From Pirellulales bacterium (GTDB lineage Bacteria; Planctomycetota; Planctomycetia; Pirellulales; JAEUIK01), in contig JAIBBY010000025.1 of the NCBI GenBank assembly GCA_019694455.1, positions 1 to 64,000 of the forward strand: a stretch of DNA of 64,000 nt, written 5' to 3'. The stretch's first letter is position 1. Every line of letters starts with the position of its first letter. The notes under the pieces are model-generated. The model saw nothing but the letters and a program-made list of their open reading frames with translations. It was not told where the DNA came from and ran no database searches. This document shows positions 43,275 through 52,764 of the stretch, piece after piece. Both the position numbers and the translations under genes were made by a program.

Positions 43275-43871
43275 TCAGTGCGTGTGATGATGGTGCTGCT
43301 CGTGCGCGTGGCCGGCGCCAGCGTGGTGCGTGTGCGGCGTGCTGTCGGCCCCGCCAAACAAGCGCCGCGACTCGTGCGGCGCCAAATAAGGTATCACTTC
43401 GCGCCCGGCCACAAAGTCGTAGCTGATGCCGCCAAAGGCGTGCGTCTTCATCACCGAAGCCATCACCTTGCGGTCCACGGTCAACGGCACATACACCGTC
43501 GTCCCTTTCACCACCGCCGGCCAATGCTGGTTCCCCAGCGCGTGCCCAAGTTCGACGCAGGTGCGGGCAAGTAATTCGGCCGGTTGGCCCAGCAACTCAT
43601 TCAATTGAATGACCAGCACGTCTTGCAGTTCGATGCGGGCCACAACCATCCGCCGGGCGTTCTCGTCCCAGGTCAGAATGTCGCCGTCGTGCAGATGGCT
43701 GTTGCGGTCGAGCGAAACGGCCAGTTCCGCGCCCCCCTCGGTCTCTCGGCGAAAGCGGTTCTTCTGCGCCTGCCATTGATCCAGCCGCAATTCGTCGATC
43801 GTCGCGCCGCTCACCCGCTCGCGCCACGCCGAATCGTTCACATTTCCAATCACCGCTTCGACCAGAATCAT
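43275..43871 (-). CDS. ureE: Urease nickel chaperone UreE with His-rich tail
   Basis: A 198-residue UreE, the metallochaperone that delivers Ni(II) to urease. The N-terminal peptide-binding domain includes RLDQWQAQKNRFRRETEGG, and the middle domain has the NELLGQPAELLARTCVELGH and ALGNQHWPA blocks with conserved metal-binding His. The last 25 residues contain HTHHAGAGHAHEQHHHHTH, a nickel-storing His tail similar to that of Klebsiella UreE. ATG at 43871 follows an AAGGAG site at good spacing; a GTG one codon earlier is possible. It starts 27 nt after the ureC stop. Confidence 0.95.
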   Translation of the reverse strand: MILVEAVIGNVNDSAWRERVSGATIDELRLDQWQAQKNRFRRETEGGAELAVSLDRNSHLHDGDILTWDENARRMVVARIELQDVLVIQLNELLGQPAELLARTCVELGHALGNQHWPAVVKGTTVYVPLTVDRKVMASVMKTHAFGGISYDFVAGREVIPYLAPHESRRLFGGADSTPHTHHAGAGHAHEQHHHHTH

Positions 43872-43898
43872 CACTCGCTCCTTGCGCTAGGCCGCGCG

Positions 43899-45617
43899 TC
43901 AACTGAAAAAATGAAGCTGGTTGAGCGCGATGCTCTTGGGCGGCTGCACAGTCGCATGCACGCCGTCAACCGTGACGGCGAAGGTCTGCGGATTCACTTC
44001 GATCTGCGGAGAGAAGGCGTTGCGCACCATGTGGTCCTTGGTCAGCACCCGCGTTCCCTGCACGGGCGCGACCACGCGTTTCAAGCCCAACCGCTCGGCG
44101 ATGCCTTCGTCATACGACACGCGCGAGACAAACGTGATCGACGTCTGCTGCAGCGCGCTGCCAAACGCCGCGAACATCGGCCTGTAGAACATTGGCTGGC
44201 AGGTCGGTAGCGATGCGTTGGGATCTCCCATATTGGCCCACACAATGGCGCCCCCCTTGAGCACCATCTTCGGCTTCGCGCCAAAGAACGCCGGCTCCCA
44301 CAAGACCAGATCGGCCACCTTGCCCGGCGTCACCGAGCCCAACAGGTGCGCCACCCCCGCCGCGATCGCGGGGTTGATCGTCACCTTCGCCACATAGCGG
44401 AGCACGCGAAAGTTGTCGTTGTTCTGGGCGTCCTCGGGCAGCGCGCCGCGAGCCTTCTTCATAATGTCGGCGGTTTGAATGGCCCGCAGAAACGTTTCGC
44501 CGATTCGCCCCATTGCCTGCGCGTCGCTGCCAATCATCGAAATGGCGCCCATGTCGTGCAGCACGCTCTCGGCCACGATCGTCTCGGCCCGCACTCGGCT
44601 TTCGGCAAAAGCCACGTCCGAGGGAATCTTCGGATTCAGGTTATGGCACACCATAATCATGTCGAACAACTCGGCCACCGAGTTCACGCCACATGGCAAG
44701 GTGGGATTGGTCGAGCTGGGCAGCACGTTGTGCTCGGCCACCACCTTCAAAAGGTCGGGCGCGTGACCGCCCCCCGCCCCTTCGCTGTGATAGGTGTGAA
44801 TGGTCCGGCCGTCGATCGCGGCGATGGTGTCTTCCACGTAACCCGCTTCGTTGAGCGTGTCGGTGTGGATGCAAACCGACACGTCGTATTCATCGGCCAC
44901 GTTGAGCGCGCTGCGAATCGCCCCGGGCGTCGAGCCGTAATCTTCATGCACCTTAAAGCCCGCCGCGCCGCCGCGCAGTTGCTCCACCAGCGGCCCTTTG
45001 CCAGAGCAGTTCCCCTTGCCCAACAGGCCAATGTTCAGCGGCAGACCCTCAATCGCCCGCAGCATCATCGCCAGGTTCCATGGACCGTTGGTCGATGTCA
45101 CGCCATTACTGCCGTCGGCCGGGCCAATGCCGCCCCCCCACAGCGTGGTGATGCCGTTGCTCAGCGCCATGTACGCCTGCTGCGGGCAAATGTAATGCAC
45201 ATGCGTGTCCATGCCCGAGGCGGTCAGTATCAAGTGCTCGCCCGAGATGGCGTCGGTGCCGGTGCCAGTCACCAGCCCCGGCGTCACCCCCTCCATGGTG
45301 CTGGGATTGCCCGCCTTGCCAATGCCAACAATGCGTCCGTCCTTGATGCCCACATCCGCCTTGATGACGCCCAGCAGCGGTTCGATGATCGTGACGTTGG
45401 TGATCACCAGGTCGAGGCAGCCCGCCTCGCAGGTAAGATGATTGTCGCTGCCCATGCCGTCGCGCAGCGTCTTGCCGCCGCCATATTGCAGTTCGTCCCC
45501 GTAAACGCGCAGATCCTGTTCGATCTCCACGAATAAATCGGTGTCCCCCAGGCGAATCTTGTCGCCAGTGGTGGGACCAAACAAATCGGCGTACTGCTTG
45601 CGAGAAATCTTCGACAT
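43899..45617 (-). CDS. ureC: Urease catalytic subunit alpha UreC
   Basis: A 572-residue UreC that hydrolyses urea to ammonia and carbamate at a di-nickel centre. All active-site residues are visible, with a uniform +5 shift from the Klebsiella enzyme: His139 and His141 (DTHVHY), carbamylated Lys222 and His224 (FKVHED), His251, His277, flap Cys324-His325 (MVCHNL) and Asp365 (GSDAQAMG). The protein has the full family length and starts MSKISRKQYADLFGPTTGDK. It follows ureB by 21 nt and should assemble with the separate UreA and UreB into the (alpha-beta-gamma)3 enzyme. Confidence 0.99.
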   Translation of the reverse strand: MSKISRKQYADLFGPTTGDKIRLGDTDLFVEIEQDLRVYGDELQYGGGKTLRDGMGSDNHLTCEAGCLDLVITNVTIIEPLLGVIKADVGIKDGRIVGIGKAGNPSTMEGVTPGLVTGTGTDAISGEHLILTASGMDTHVHYICPQQAYMALSNGITTLWGGGIGPADGSNGVTSTNGPWNLAMMLRAIEGLPLNIGLLGKGNCSGKGPLVEQLRGGAAGFKVHEDYGSTPGAIRSALNVADEYDVSVCIHTDTLNEAGYVEDTIAAIDGRTIHTYHSEGAGGGHAPDLLKVVAEHNVLPSSTNPTLPCGVNSVAELFDMIMVCHNLNPKIPSDVAFAESRVRAETIVAESVLHDMGAISMIGSDAQAMGRIGETFLRAIQTADIMKKARGALPEDAQNNDNFRVLRYVAKVTINPAIAAGVAHLLGSVTPGKVADLVLWEPAFFGAKPKMVLKGGAIVWANMGDPNASLPTCQPMFYRPMFAAFGSALQQTSITFVSRVSYDEGIAERLGLKRVVAPVQGTRVLTKDHMVRNAFSPQIEVNPQTFAVTVDGVHATVQPPKSIALNQLHFFS

Positions 45618-45638
45618 GGCGCCTATTGTCCTGCTGCG

Positions 45639-46124
45639 CTAGGGAACCTGCTTCGACTTGAAACCAAGCTGATCGGCCAACTCCACCGCCCGAATGAAAT
45701 TGGGCTGATACCCTGGCTTAGGGCCGCCCCCCGTCCAGCCATCGACTAAGTTGTTGAAGCCATAGACGTGCCGCTTGCCAGCAAAGGGAACCAGCGTGAT
45801 CTCTTTCACGTCTCCCGGCTCAAACCGAATCGCCGTGTTCGCGGGAATGTCGAGCCGCATGCCAAACGTCGCTGGCCGGTCAAACTCCAACGCTCGATTT
45901 GTCTCAAAAAAGTGAAAGTGCGATCCCACCTGAATCGGTCGATCGCCCGTGTTGCGCACCTTGATCGCGAGCGTCGGCCGGCCCACATTTTGCTCAATAT
46001 CTCCCTTGGCTAGCACCAACCCCCCCACGAGCGCGGCCGCTTCGGTCTTGGCCTGTGGCGCGGCTTCCCTTTCACGCAGCCAACCTGTTTTGTCTTCGGA
46101 CTGAGGTTCTTTTTTCGCGGCCAT
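45639..46124 (-). CDS. ureB: Urease subunit beta UreB, N-terminally extended
   Basis: A 161-residue structural subunit. The UreB core starts at about residue 34 ([17 protein letters not shown]), with the family blocks [34 protein letters not shown] and [14 protein letters not shown]. Most UreB proteins are close to 100-130 residues. The extra N-terminal segment ([20 protein letters not shown] onwards) and a C-terminal tail ([19 protein letters not shown]) make this one longer. The ATG has an AGGAAG site just upstream; an earlier start adds 11 residues without support. It follows ureA by 34 nt. Confidence 0.95.
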   Translation of the reverse strand: MAAKKEPQSEDKTGWLREREAAPQAKTEAAALVGGLVLAKGDIEQNVGRPTLAIKVRNTGDRPIQVGSHFHFFETNRALEFDRPATFGMRLDIPANTAIRFEPGDVKEITLVPFAGKRHVYGFNNLVDGWTGGGPKPGYQPNFIRAVELADQLGFKSKQVP

Positions 46125-46158
46125 GATCTTCCTTTCACCGCCACCGTCGGCGATCAAG

Positions 46159-46461
46159 TCATTTGATTGGCTCGTGGACCGTGATCAGCCTGCTGCCGTC
46201 GGTGAACACCGCCTCCAGTTGCACAAAGGGAATCATCTCCACGACCCCCTCCATCACATCGTCGCGGGTCAGCGTTTGCGCGGCGGTGCGCATCACATCT
46301 TCTACGGTTTGCCCCTCGCGCGCGCCATCCATCGCGGCCGCGCAGATGACGGACATCGCTTCGGGATGATTTAGCTTCAACCCCTTGGCCTTCCGCTTCA
46401 GCGCGATCTCGGCCATCGAATAGATGAGCACCTTCTCGATCTCTCGCGGTGTCAAATGCAT
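46159..46461 (-). CDS. ureA: Urease subunit gamma UreA
   Basis: A 100-residue structural subunit of usual length. [20 protein letters not shown] is the classic start, with the [20 protein letters not shown] and [17 protein letters not shown] blocks that follow it in all UreA proteins. The ATG has a GGAGGGCG ribosome site 5 nt upstream. A longer frame upstream gives 40 residues of unrelated Arg-rich sequence and is rejected. It is the first gene of the leftward operon ureA-B-C-E-F-G-D; the promoter must lie in the region shared with the divergent urea transporter. Confidence 0.97.
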   Translation of the reverse strand: MHLTPREIEKVLIYSMAEIALKRKAKGLKLNHPEAMSVICAAAMDGAREGQTVEDVMRTAAQTLTRDDVMEGVVEMIPFVQLEAVFTDGSRLITVHEPIK

Positions 46462-46765
46462 ACGCCCTCCTCGCGCTGGCGCTCTGTCACGCGGCGCTTC
46501 GCCCTGTCGACCCGGCGCCTGGTCGTGGCGCACGCAACGCCCTGGTTCACTTCGCTGCCACATGCCCGGCGCCATAGTCAATCAACCCTTTGGCGCCGGC
46601 CCCTCGACCGGTATGTTACCGCCGCTCTCCCCAGTTGCAAACTAGCGCCGCGACCTGCGCCAACTTCACTGGCCGTTTCACAACATGCGCAGCCCGCGCA
46701 ATCCGCATGAGCTATATTTTCTCGGCGCTAGCGCGCCATTGATGTATTTGGTTTTTGGAGTGGCC
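46462..46765. promoter_or_regulatory. Divergent urease/urea-transporter control region
   Basis: These 304 nt separate ureA (leftward) and the urea transporter gene (rightward), so both promoters should lie here. No recognisable -10/-35 pair or Ntr/Nif-type site could be identified by eye. Position and function suggest that the two transcripts respond to the same signal, probably nitrogen supply, but this is inference. Confidence 0.5.
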
Positions 46766-47644
46766 ATGGAAGAAGATCAACTCAACCTGCGCGACTGGGG
46801 CCGCATCTTCCTGCGCGGCGTCGGTCAGGTGATGTTTCAAGAGAGCGCTTGGACCGGCGCGTTTTTTGTCGCCGGCCTGGCCTGCTCGTCCCTCAAGATG
46901 GCCGCCGGCGCCCTGATCGGTTCGGCAGTCGGCACGCTCACCGCGTATGCGCTGCGCTTTCCACGTCGCGACATCGAACGTGGCCTATACGGCTTTAACG
47001 CCGCGTTGGTGGGTGTGGCTGTTCTGTTCTACGATCGCCCCGTGGCAGTCACGCTTCTGGTGACTCTCCTGGCCGCCGCCGCGTCGGCCGTGGTCACGCA
47101 CGCCATGCGCCGCCACCTGTCGTTTCCCAGCTACACCGCGCCGTTTATTGTCACCACCTGGGTGGCGCTCGCGGCTTTGCGCCAAATGGGAGCGCCGGCC
47201 GAACCCGCCGCCGCGGCGGTGTCTGATGTGCCATTGCCGATGACCATCGCCGACGGCATTGCTCAGGTGATGTTCCAGGCCAGCGCGATCACCGGGGTGC
47301 TGTTCTTGATTGGCATTCTGCTCAACGAATGGCGCGACGCCTTCTGGGCCGTGATCGGCTCGGCCATTGGCGTTCTGATCGCCAACTGGCGCAACGATCC
47401 GGCCACGAGCATTGCCGTCGGCATTTACAGCTACAACTCCACGCTGGCCGCGATGGCGCTGGCACTCTATCGGCCTTCCATCCTGTTGCCAATCGTCGCC
47501 GCCGCCCTCTCGGTGTTCGTCACCGAATGGTTTCCCCTGATCGGTTTGGAAACCCTGACCGCCCCCTTTGTGCTCGCCAGTTGGCTCACCATCGCGGCCG
47601 TGCATCTTGAAAGAGCTTTTGGTCTCTGCGCGCATCGGCGCTAA
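46766..47644 (+). CDS. Urea transporter (UT family)
   Basis: A 292-residue polytopic membrane protein of the UT/Yut urea channel family. It has the family's internal duplication: each half begins with a GQVMFQESAWTGAFFVAGL or AQVMFQASAITGVLFLIGI block. The matching RGLYGFNAALVGVAV and VGIYSYNSTLAAMAL segments line the channel. About ten hydrophobic segments are visible, and SYTAPFIVTTWVALAALRQM resembles the family's TAPF motif. The ATG chosen (MEEDQLNLRDWG) follows GGAG at 5 nt; an earlier start at 46685 is possible. It is divergent from the urease operon and would supply urea to it. Confidence 0.9.
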   Translation: MEEDQLNLRDWGRIFLRGVGQVMFQESAWTGAFFVAGLACSSLKMAAGALIGSAVGTLTAYALRFPRRDIERGLYGFNAALVGVAVLFYDRPVAVTLLVTLLAAAASAVVTHAMRRHLSFPSYTAPFIVTTWVALAALRQMGAPAEPAAAAVSDVPLPMTIADGIAQVMFQASAITGVLFLIGILLNEWRDAFWAVIGSAIGVLIANWRNDPATSIAVGIYSYNSTLAAMALALYRPSILLPIVAAALSVFVTEWFPLIGLETLTAPFVLASWLTIAAVHLERAFGLCAHRR

Positions 47645-47672
47645 CTTGCCGTTCGGCCCGCGCGCTGCGCGA

Positions 47673-49289
47673 CTAGAAAAACATCGCCGCGCGGCACCAC
47701 ACCGTGTTGAACTGATCGGTGGGGGCGTTGTCTCCCAGCGGGATCGCCCGATCGAACCAGGTAAACACGTTGTCGAGGCTCATTCGCACATAGCGCGTCG
47801 GCCACCAATTGACGCCGATCATCAATTGATCGACGCGGCTGGCGTAGCGATTAGGCGTGGTGACAAAGCGAAAGTTGTCGTCGTCCAGCCGCAATTGCGA
47901 AAATTGCGCGGCCACTTCCCAGGCGCCAGGGCCATGCAGGCCCTGCGACGGCAAAAAGGGACGTAGCGGCATGACCGTGGTATAGCCTGCCAGGCCGTTG
48001 CCGTGATACCGCTCGCCCGTCAAAAAGTAGGAGGCGTTTACGTAATAGCCTTGCTGCACCGCGCTCCCCCGCGTTGCCCCCAGGGCCAATTGGCGTGTGC
48101 TGTACAGATACTCCGCCAGCACGCTGAAGCGGCCATACCAAAAGAAGTGCGGCGCCACCTTCGATTGCGTGCCGTCGGCTGCGGTGTTCTGGTTGTACTC
48201 AAAAAACGGCACGCCCGACGACGTGATGTAGTTGATGTTGGTGCTCGGCTCGCCCGCCCCATTGGTCCACGCGCTGCCGGTTTGATTGAGCGCATAGTTG
48301 TGTTGGCCGGTTTGCACGCTCACGCCCAGCCCCAGGCAGTCGACGGCCGAGTTCGTCCCGGCCCACGGCGTGACCGTCGCTGAGCCCAGAAAATCGACGC
48401 TTCGATCCAAGTCGAAGAACGCGCCCGACACCCCATTGAACACTCCCGCCTGGTACTGCAACGTGCCATCGAGCACGTTGCCCGACAACATGACCCCTTC
48501 CTGGCGTCGCCCCGCCAATTGAAACACCACCGAGTTGGTGATCACCGGTTCCCAGGCGGGCGAAAACGCGTAGTACTCATAGAGCATGGGACTCAGGCCG
48601 CGCCCGATGCGCACATTGAACTCGTCCCCCCAATGCCAGTTGACGAAGCCGTCCAGAATGTTGAACTGCCCCAAGAACGCCTGCGTCGCGATCTGATACT
48701 GCCACTCGGGAGTGATGTTGCCAAACAGGTAAGTACGCGTGAACGGCATGCAAAAGCCCTTCTGATCGGTCGGCATGTCCGACTGATCGTAGAAGGTGCC
48801 GTCGAGCGTTAGCTGGTTTTGCAGGTTGATCGAGTACTGCTCGTTGGGCGTCGCCACGTGCAGGTAACCTCCCGCGCCGTTGTAGCGATAGCTCGGCCGT
48901 AAACAAAATTGATCGTGCGGCGTTCCGCTCATCCACGGCGCTTGGTTCGGCGCGGCGGGCGCTACGCCGGCGCGGACGCTCGGATGCGGCGTGATGGCAT
49001 GCGCTCCGCCCGACGGTATCCAAGCATAGCGCTGTCCTTCCCGCGCCGCGGCGGCAGGCGCGGCGCCGGTCGCCGAGATCGGGGCGGCGGCGCTCGCCGG
49101 CATCGATGCCGCTGCCGGCGCGTATGGCGCCAGTGGTCCCAAGGCGGGCGCATCGATCGGCGGCAACCGACGCGGCGGCTCGACTCCCGCGGTTTGGCCA
49201 CGCGCGGGGCCGCTCAGCGCAATCGCCGACCACGCCAACAGCACTGCCGCCAGCCGCTGAGTCATTCGTTCACGCTTCCATCGATCCAT
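47673..49289 (-). CDS. OprP/OprO-like outer membrane porin
   Basis: A 538-residue outer membrane protein. The ATG has a strong GGAGG site, followed by a signal peptide (TQRLAAVLLAWSAIALSGPA). A Pro/Ala-rich segment runs to about 100. The rest alternates as expected for a beta-barrel, with aromatic-rich strands. Family-like blocks are SINLQNQLTLDGTFYDQSD, QATQAFLGQFNILDG-like text near FNILDGFVNWHWGDEFNVRI, and GRGLSPMLYEYYAFSPAW. It ends with the aromatic CRAAMFF. Such porins often carry phosphate or polyphosphate, but here the ion is unknown. It is convergent with the urea transporter gene, so any role in urea uptake is only a guess. Confidence 0.82.
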   Translation of the reverse strand: MDRWKRERMTQRLAAVLLAWSAIALSGPARGQTAGVEPPRRLPPIDAPALGPLAPYAPAAASMPASAAAPISATGAAPAAAAREGQRYAWIPSGGAHAITPHPSVRAGVAPAAPNQAPWMSGTPHDQFCLRPSYRYNGAGGYLHVATPNEQYSINLQNQLTLDGTFYDQSDMPTDQKGFCMPFTRTYLFGNITPEWQYQIATQAFLGQFNILDGFVNWHWGDEFNVRIGRGLSPMLYEYYAFSPAWEPVITNSVVFQLAGRRQEGVMLSGNVLDGTLQYQAGVFNGVSGAFFDLDRSVDFLGSATVTPWAGTNSAVDCLGLGVSVQTGQHNYALNQTGSAWTNGAGEPSTNINYITSSGVPFFEYNQNTAADGTQSKVAPHFFWYGRFSVLAEYLYSTRQLALGATRGSAVQQGYYVNASYFLTGERYHGNGLAGYTTVMPLRPFLPSQGLHGPGAWEVAAQFSQLRLDDDNFRFVTTPNRYASRVDQLMIGVNWWPTRYVRMSLDNVFTWFDRAIPLGDNAPTDQFNTVWCRAAMFF

Positions 49290-49496
49290 GCCGCGCCTCC
49301 CTGCGCGTACGGAACAATCCCTGCTATCGCTACATCGGCCAAACTCCACTGGTGGCTTGCGCGGCGCGGCTCACAATCGCCAATCTTTGCCCACCTTGGC
49401 GACCTGCGCGCGAAACTATGCCGATCAGGCAATCCATGCGGCGCCAACTGCTGGCGCCATCAGCTCCGCTGGCGCGCATCGCGGTCAGATCGAGCG

Positions 49497-51008
49497 CTAG
49501 CTCCAGACGCTGCCGCCGCTCCCGTCGGGGCCACCGGTCGAAACCAGCCACGGCGATTGTTCGCGCGCCTCGGGCAACTCAATCGCCACAGTAGTGCCAA
49601 CGCCGGGCTGACTTGCCACGCGCACCGTCGCCCCCAACCGGTCGGCGATTCGCTTGACAATCGCCAATCCCAACCCGACTCCCTTGATTCCCTGGCGGCG
49701 CGAACTCGCCGCGCGAAAAAATGGCACGAACAACTGCCGCGAGTCGATATCGGCGATGCCGCAGCCCGCGTCGCGGATCACCAGCAAGACTTTCGCCCCG
49801 GTGCGCGTCAGTTCGATCCGCACCGGCGTCCCCGGCGCGCTGTACTTGAGCGCGTTGTCCAAGAGATTATCGAACATCTGCGCGAGTAGCCCCGGATGCG
49901 TGCGGGCCGCCACCGGCTCGACCGTCAGTTTCAAATCGCCATACCGCGGATGATCGGCGTAGCGAGCGACTTGCGCCTCCAACCAGTTCGACAGCGACAC
50001 CTCCTCTAGCGCTAGCGACATCGCGTCGTTCTCCGGTCGCGCCAAGAACAGCAGGCTCTCCACCATCCGCTGCATGCGGGTCGCCTCCTCGCGCACGCGG
50101 TCCAGCGTTACTTCGTACTCCTCCGCGGGTCGCTCGCGTCGGCGCACCACTTCGATCAGGCTGAGCATGCCGGCCAGCGGCGTCCGCAATTGATGCGACG
50201 CCTCCCCCGCAAAATTCCGCTGCCGCTCAATGGTGTCGTGCAATCGACCCAAGAGGCCATTGAAGGCGTCGCATAAATCGTGAAGTTCGTCGCGCGAGCC
50301 GGGGTCGGGCAGACGTTCCGCCGGGTCGTCCCCGCGTATCTCCCGCGCAGCCACGGCCATCCGCGTCAAGGGCGCCAGCGCGCCGCGCGCCAGCCAGCGT
50401 CCCACCAGCGCGCTGACAATCCACAACCCGGCGGACAAGCCGCAAACCGTCAGCGCCAAGCTACGTAAGCTCGCCTGGACCGGCGCCGGAGACACGCCCA
50501 CCATCACAAACAACTCGGTGTACTGCACATCGTCGTCGCTATCATCGTCCTCCGGGCTGGTTCGACCTTTCTGCAACAACTCATTCAATCGCAAGCGCCG
50601 CGCCGCCGCTCGCCAATCTGGCAAGTCGCCAAACACCGCCGCGTCGGGCGGATCGGTGGGCCAGTCGCTCGGTCGCCAGCGGGCGAGCGCCATCGCGTCG
50701 CGCGAGTTCTGCGAGCGATCGATCACTTGGCCCGCGCTATCGGCGATGATCCAGCGAATGTTCTCAAACTGCCGTTCCAGCCCCCACGACAGGCGGCGAT
50801 CGGCGGGCTCCCACTCCAATCCCCCCGGCTCGACATCGACCGCCGCCTCCAGCATGTCGAGAGTCGACAGCAGTTGGTTATCGAGCTGCTGCCGCATGTA
50901 GTCGCGGGCCAGCCAATACAGCGTCGCCGAAAAGCCGATCAGCGCAATCGCCAGCGCGATCAAAAAGAACGCCGACAGCCGGCTCGCCAAACTCATGCGT
51001 CGCGGCAT
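49497..51008 (-). CDS. Sensor histidine kinase
   Basis: A 503-residue membrane kinase. Two TM segments at about 9-32 and 180-202 flank a periplasmic sensor domain of ~150 residues that has no recognisable fold and includes an acidic run (PEDDDSDDDVQ). A HAMP domain (about 203-260) is followed by the H-box FAGEASHQLRTPLAG, with phosphorylated His272. The ATPase domain has the N-box FDNLLDNALKYS, the G1 DAGCGIAD and the G2 GVGLGLAIVKRIADRLG. I chose the ATG 4 nt after the response regulator stop; an earlier one overlaps it by 26 nt. The kinase should phosphorylate the OmpR-like regulator encoded just upstream. Confidence 0.94.
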   Translation of the reverse strand: MPRRMSLASRLSAFFLIALAIALIGFSATLYWLARDYMRQQLDNQLLSTLDMLEAAVDVEPGGLEWEPADRRLSWGLERQFENIRWIIADSAGQVIDRSQNSRDAMALARWRPSDWPTDPPDAAVFGDLPDWRAAARRLRLNELLQKGRTSPEDDDSDDDVQYTELFVMVGVSPAPVQASLRSLALTVCGLSAGLWIVSALVGRWLARGALAPLTRMAVAAREIRGDDPAERLPDPGSRDELHDLCDAFNGLLGRLHDTIERQRNFAGEASHQLRTPLAGMLSLIEVVRRRERPAEEYEVTLDRVREEATRMQRMVESLLFLARPENDAMSLALEEVSLSNWLEAQVARYADHPRYGDLKLTVEPVAARTHPGLLAQMFDNLLDNALKYSAPGTPVRIELTRTGAKVLLVIRDAGCGIADIDSRQLFVPFFRAASSRRQGIKGVGLGLAIVKRIADRLGATVRVASQPGVGTTVAIELPEAREQSPWLVSTGGPDGSGGSVWS

Positions 51009-51012
51009 GGCG

Positions 51013-51699
51013 CTAAAATTCCCCCGGCGGATCGCCAAATCGATATCCGCGGCCGCGCAAGGTGTGAATCACCCGCTTGCCATGTGTTTCGAGCTTGCGC
51101 CGCAGGTCCATCACATGCACTTCCAGCGTGTTCGAAACACCGTCAAAGCGCTCGTCCCACACGTGTTCATACAGCCGGGTGCGCGACAACACCTGGTTCA
51201 CGTTCCGCATGAAGTACACCAAGAGCGAATACTCCTTCGCTTTCAGATCAATCGCGTTGCCAGCCCGCTCGACGCGCTGGGTCGCAAGGTCCAGCCGCAA
51301 ATCCGCGAACGCCAGCACCGCGTCGCCGCGCTGTTCCCGCCGCCGCAACAGGGCGCGCACCCGCGCCAACAGTTCGTCGAACGAAAACGGCTTGCACAGG
51401 TAGTCGTCGGCGCCCGCGTCCAATCCCGTCACCCGATCGGCCACCGCGTCGCGCGCCGTCAGAAACAGCACCGGCGTCTCGCGATTCTTTGTCCGAAAGG
51501 CGCGTAGCACCTCCAGGCCGTCGTGCCCCGGCAGCCACCAATCGAGCACCACCAGATCCCAGTCGCTCCCGCGCAGCGCCGCCAGGGCCGCATCGCCGTC
51601 GGCCGCCCATTCCGTGGTCATTCCTTCTTCGCGCAGTCCGCGCACCAGCGACGAGGCAATCAATTCCTCGTCCTCCACTACCAATATCCGCACGCCCAA
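51013..51699 (-). CDS. OmpR/PhoB-type response regulator
   Basis: A 228-residue DNA-binding regulator. The receiver domain starts MGVRILVVEDEELIASSLVR, with acidic residues at the active site, phosphoacceptor Asp53 (LVVLDWWLPG), Thr/Ser and Lys106-region (LTARD and CKPFSF). A winged-helix domain follows with KEYSLLVYFMRN and VHVMDLRRKLETHGKRVIHT, ending RGRGYRFGDP as in OmpR/PhoB. The start appears to be TTG, with an AGAGG ribosome site 7 nt upstream; GTG at 51693 is the alternative. It heads the pair regulator-kinase and its targets may include nearby porin genes, but no binding site is recognisable. Confidence 0.95.
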   Translation of the reverse strand: MGVRILVVEDEELIASSLVRGLREEGMTTEWAADGDAALAALRGSDWDLVVLDWWLPGHDGLEVLRAFRTKNRETPVLFLTARDAVADRVTGLDAGADDYLCKPFSFDELLARVRALLRRREQRGDAVLAFADLRLDLATQRVERAGNAIDLKAKEYSLLVYFMRNVNQVLSRTRLYEHVWDERFDGVSNTLEVHVMDLRRKLETHGKRVIHTLRGRGYRFGDPPGEF

Positions 51700-51802
51700 G
51701 GGTTCGCCTCTCTAACCGTGATTCATTTTCATTGTAGTCGTCCCGCTCGCATCACGCGCGTCTCGGTCGGGCCGCAATCTCTATTCGGAAAAGTTCCGTC
51801 GA

Positions 51803-52159
51803 CTATGCCGCGGTTCGGTTGGTCTCGCGCGGTTCACCTGGCAACAGCCCATGACGCGACAATTCGCGCAGCGCGCGTGTGTCGTTGTGCCGCGCGCCCT
51901 CCGGATTGCCCGCCGTGGCATGACGCCGCGTGCGCCGCGCCGGCGCGACGATGCAGTCGTGCAAGTGCAACAATCCCACCCCAAAGTAAATGCTCGCCAC
52001 CAAGGCAAAGCCGCTCGCGCAGGCATACCCGCCCAACAGGTAGCTGCCAGCCGCCCCTGCGCCCGCCACCAGGCAGGCGGCTGCCGAACCCACCAGGCAA
52101 GTCGCTGGCTGCGGCCGACTATGCGGAAACCATTCGCTGTGGCTAGTCCAGCTTCGCAT
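51803..52159 (-). CDS. Small membrane protein of unknown function
   Basis: A 118-residue protein I do not recognise. Two hydrophobic segments, ATCLVGSAAACLVAGAGAAG and then GFALVASIYFGVGLLHL, are separated by a short GGYACA turn. The C-terminal part is basic and polar (APARRTRRHATAGNPEGARH). A good ribosome site (GGAG in GGGGAAAGAGGAGACGGAG) precedes the ATG. It follows the two-component genes after a gap of about 100 nt on the same strand but points at them from upstream, so it could be first in that transcript. A longer frame to 52221 in another phase lacks these features. Confidence 0.62.
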   Translation of the reverse strand: MRSWTSHSEWFPHSRPQPATCLVGSAAACLVAGAGAAGSYLLGGYACASGFALVASIYFGVGLLHLHDCIVAPARRTRRHATAGNPEGARHNDTRALRELSRHGLLPGEPRETNRTAA

Positions 52160-52428
52160 CGCTCCGTCTCCTCTTTCCCCTGCATTCGCCTCTGTTTGCC
52201 AGCCGTGTGGCCAGCTCTCATAAAACCATACTTGGCCCTCCTAAAGCCTTGATGATGCGTGGATAAATTGCCGCTTATATAAGCTGCCTGCCGACGTTTT
52301 GTCGCTGAATTCCACAGGCGGCGCGGCGTTTTTTTTCAACCGGCGGCGCCACCAGTTAGACTTGGCGGACGCTGGCGCCCGTCGGTGGCGGCGCTGCTCA
52401 TCGCAACCGGCACGCGAGATCGCTAACC

Positions 52429-52764
52429 ATGACGCTCGATCAACTCGTCTTCGTCGGTCTCAACGGCTATGCCTTGGCGCTCGACCGCGACACCGGCGCC
52501 ATTGTCTGGTCGAACAACAAACTCGAGTCGGGCTACGTCACGCTGCTCTTGGATGGCGATCGCCTGATCGTCTCGACCAACGGCTACATCTATTGCCTGG
52601 ACCCGTTCACCGGCCACATCGTCTGGCGCAACCCGCTCAAGGGATATGGCGCCGGCGCCCCCACCAGCCTGATCTCAGTGCGCGGTCAGTCGTCGCAAAC
52701 GTTGCTGGCTCAAGTGGCCGGCGCCGAGGCGGCGCGAGCCTCGTCCAACGCCAGCGCATCGTGA
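52429..52764 (+). CDS. Mini PQQ-like propeller protein
   Basis: A 111-residue protein with two consecutive propeller-blade motifs: NGYALALDRDTGAIVWSNNK and NGYIYCLDPFTGHIVWRNPL, separated by about 40 residues. It lacks a signal peptide, so it is probably cytoplasmic, unlike the longer propeller proteins in this window. About 30 C-terminal residues are Ala/Ser-rich. Two blades are not a full propeller, so it would need to oligomerise or be a fragment. The ATG follows CGCGAGATCGCTAACC and the frame does not extend further. Confidence 0.78.
   Translation: MTLDQLVFVGLNGYALALDRDTGAIVWSNNKLESGYVTLLLDGDRLIVSTNGYIYCLDPFTGHIVWRNPLKGYGAGAPTSLISVRGQSSQTLLAQVAGAEAARASSNASAS

Noticed and set aside
43241-43357. 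Long UreF with ATG inside ureE
   Set aside because: 83-nt overlap and low-complexity residues derived from the His tail; the GTG start gives normal length.
44346-45536. 396-codon frame antisense to ureC
   Set aside because: ureC has all catalytic residues; the antisense product has no recognisable features.
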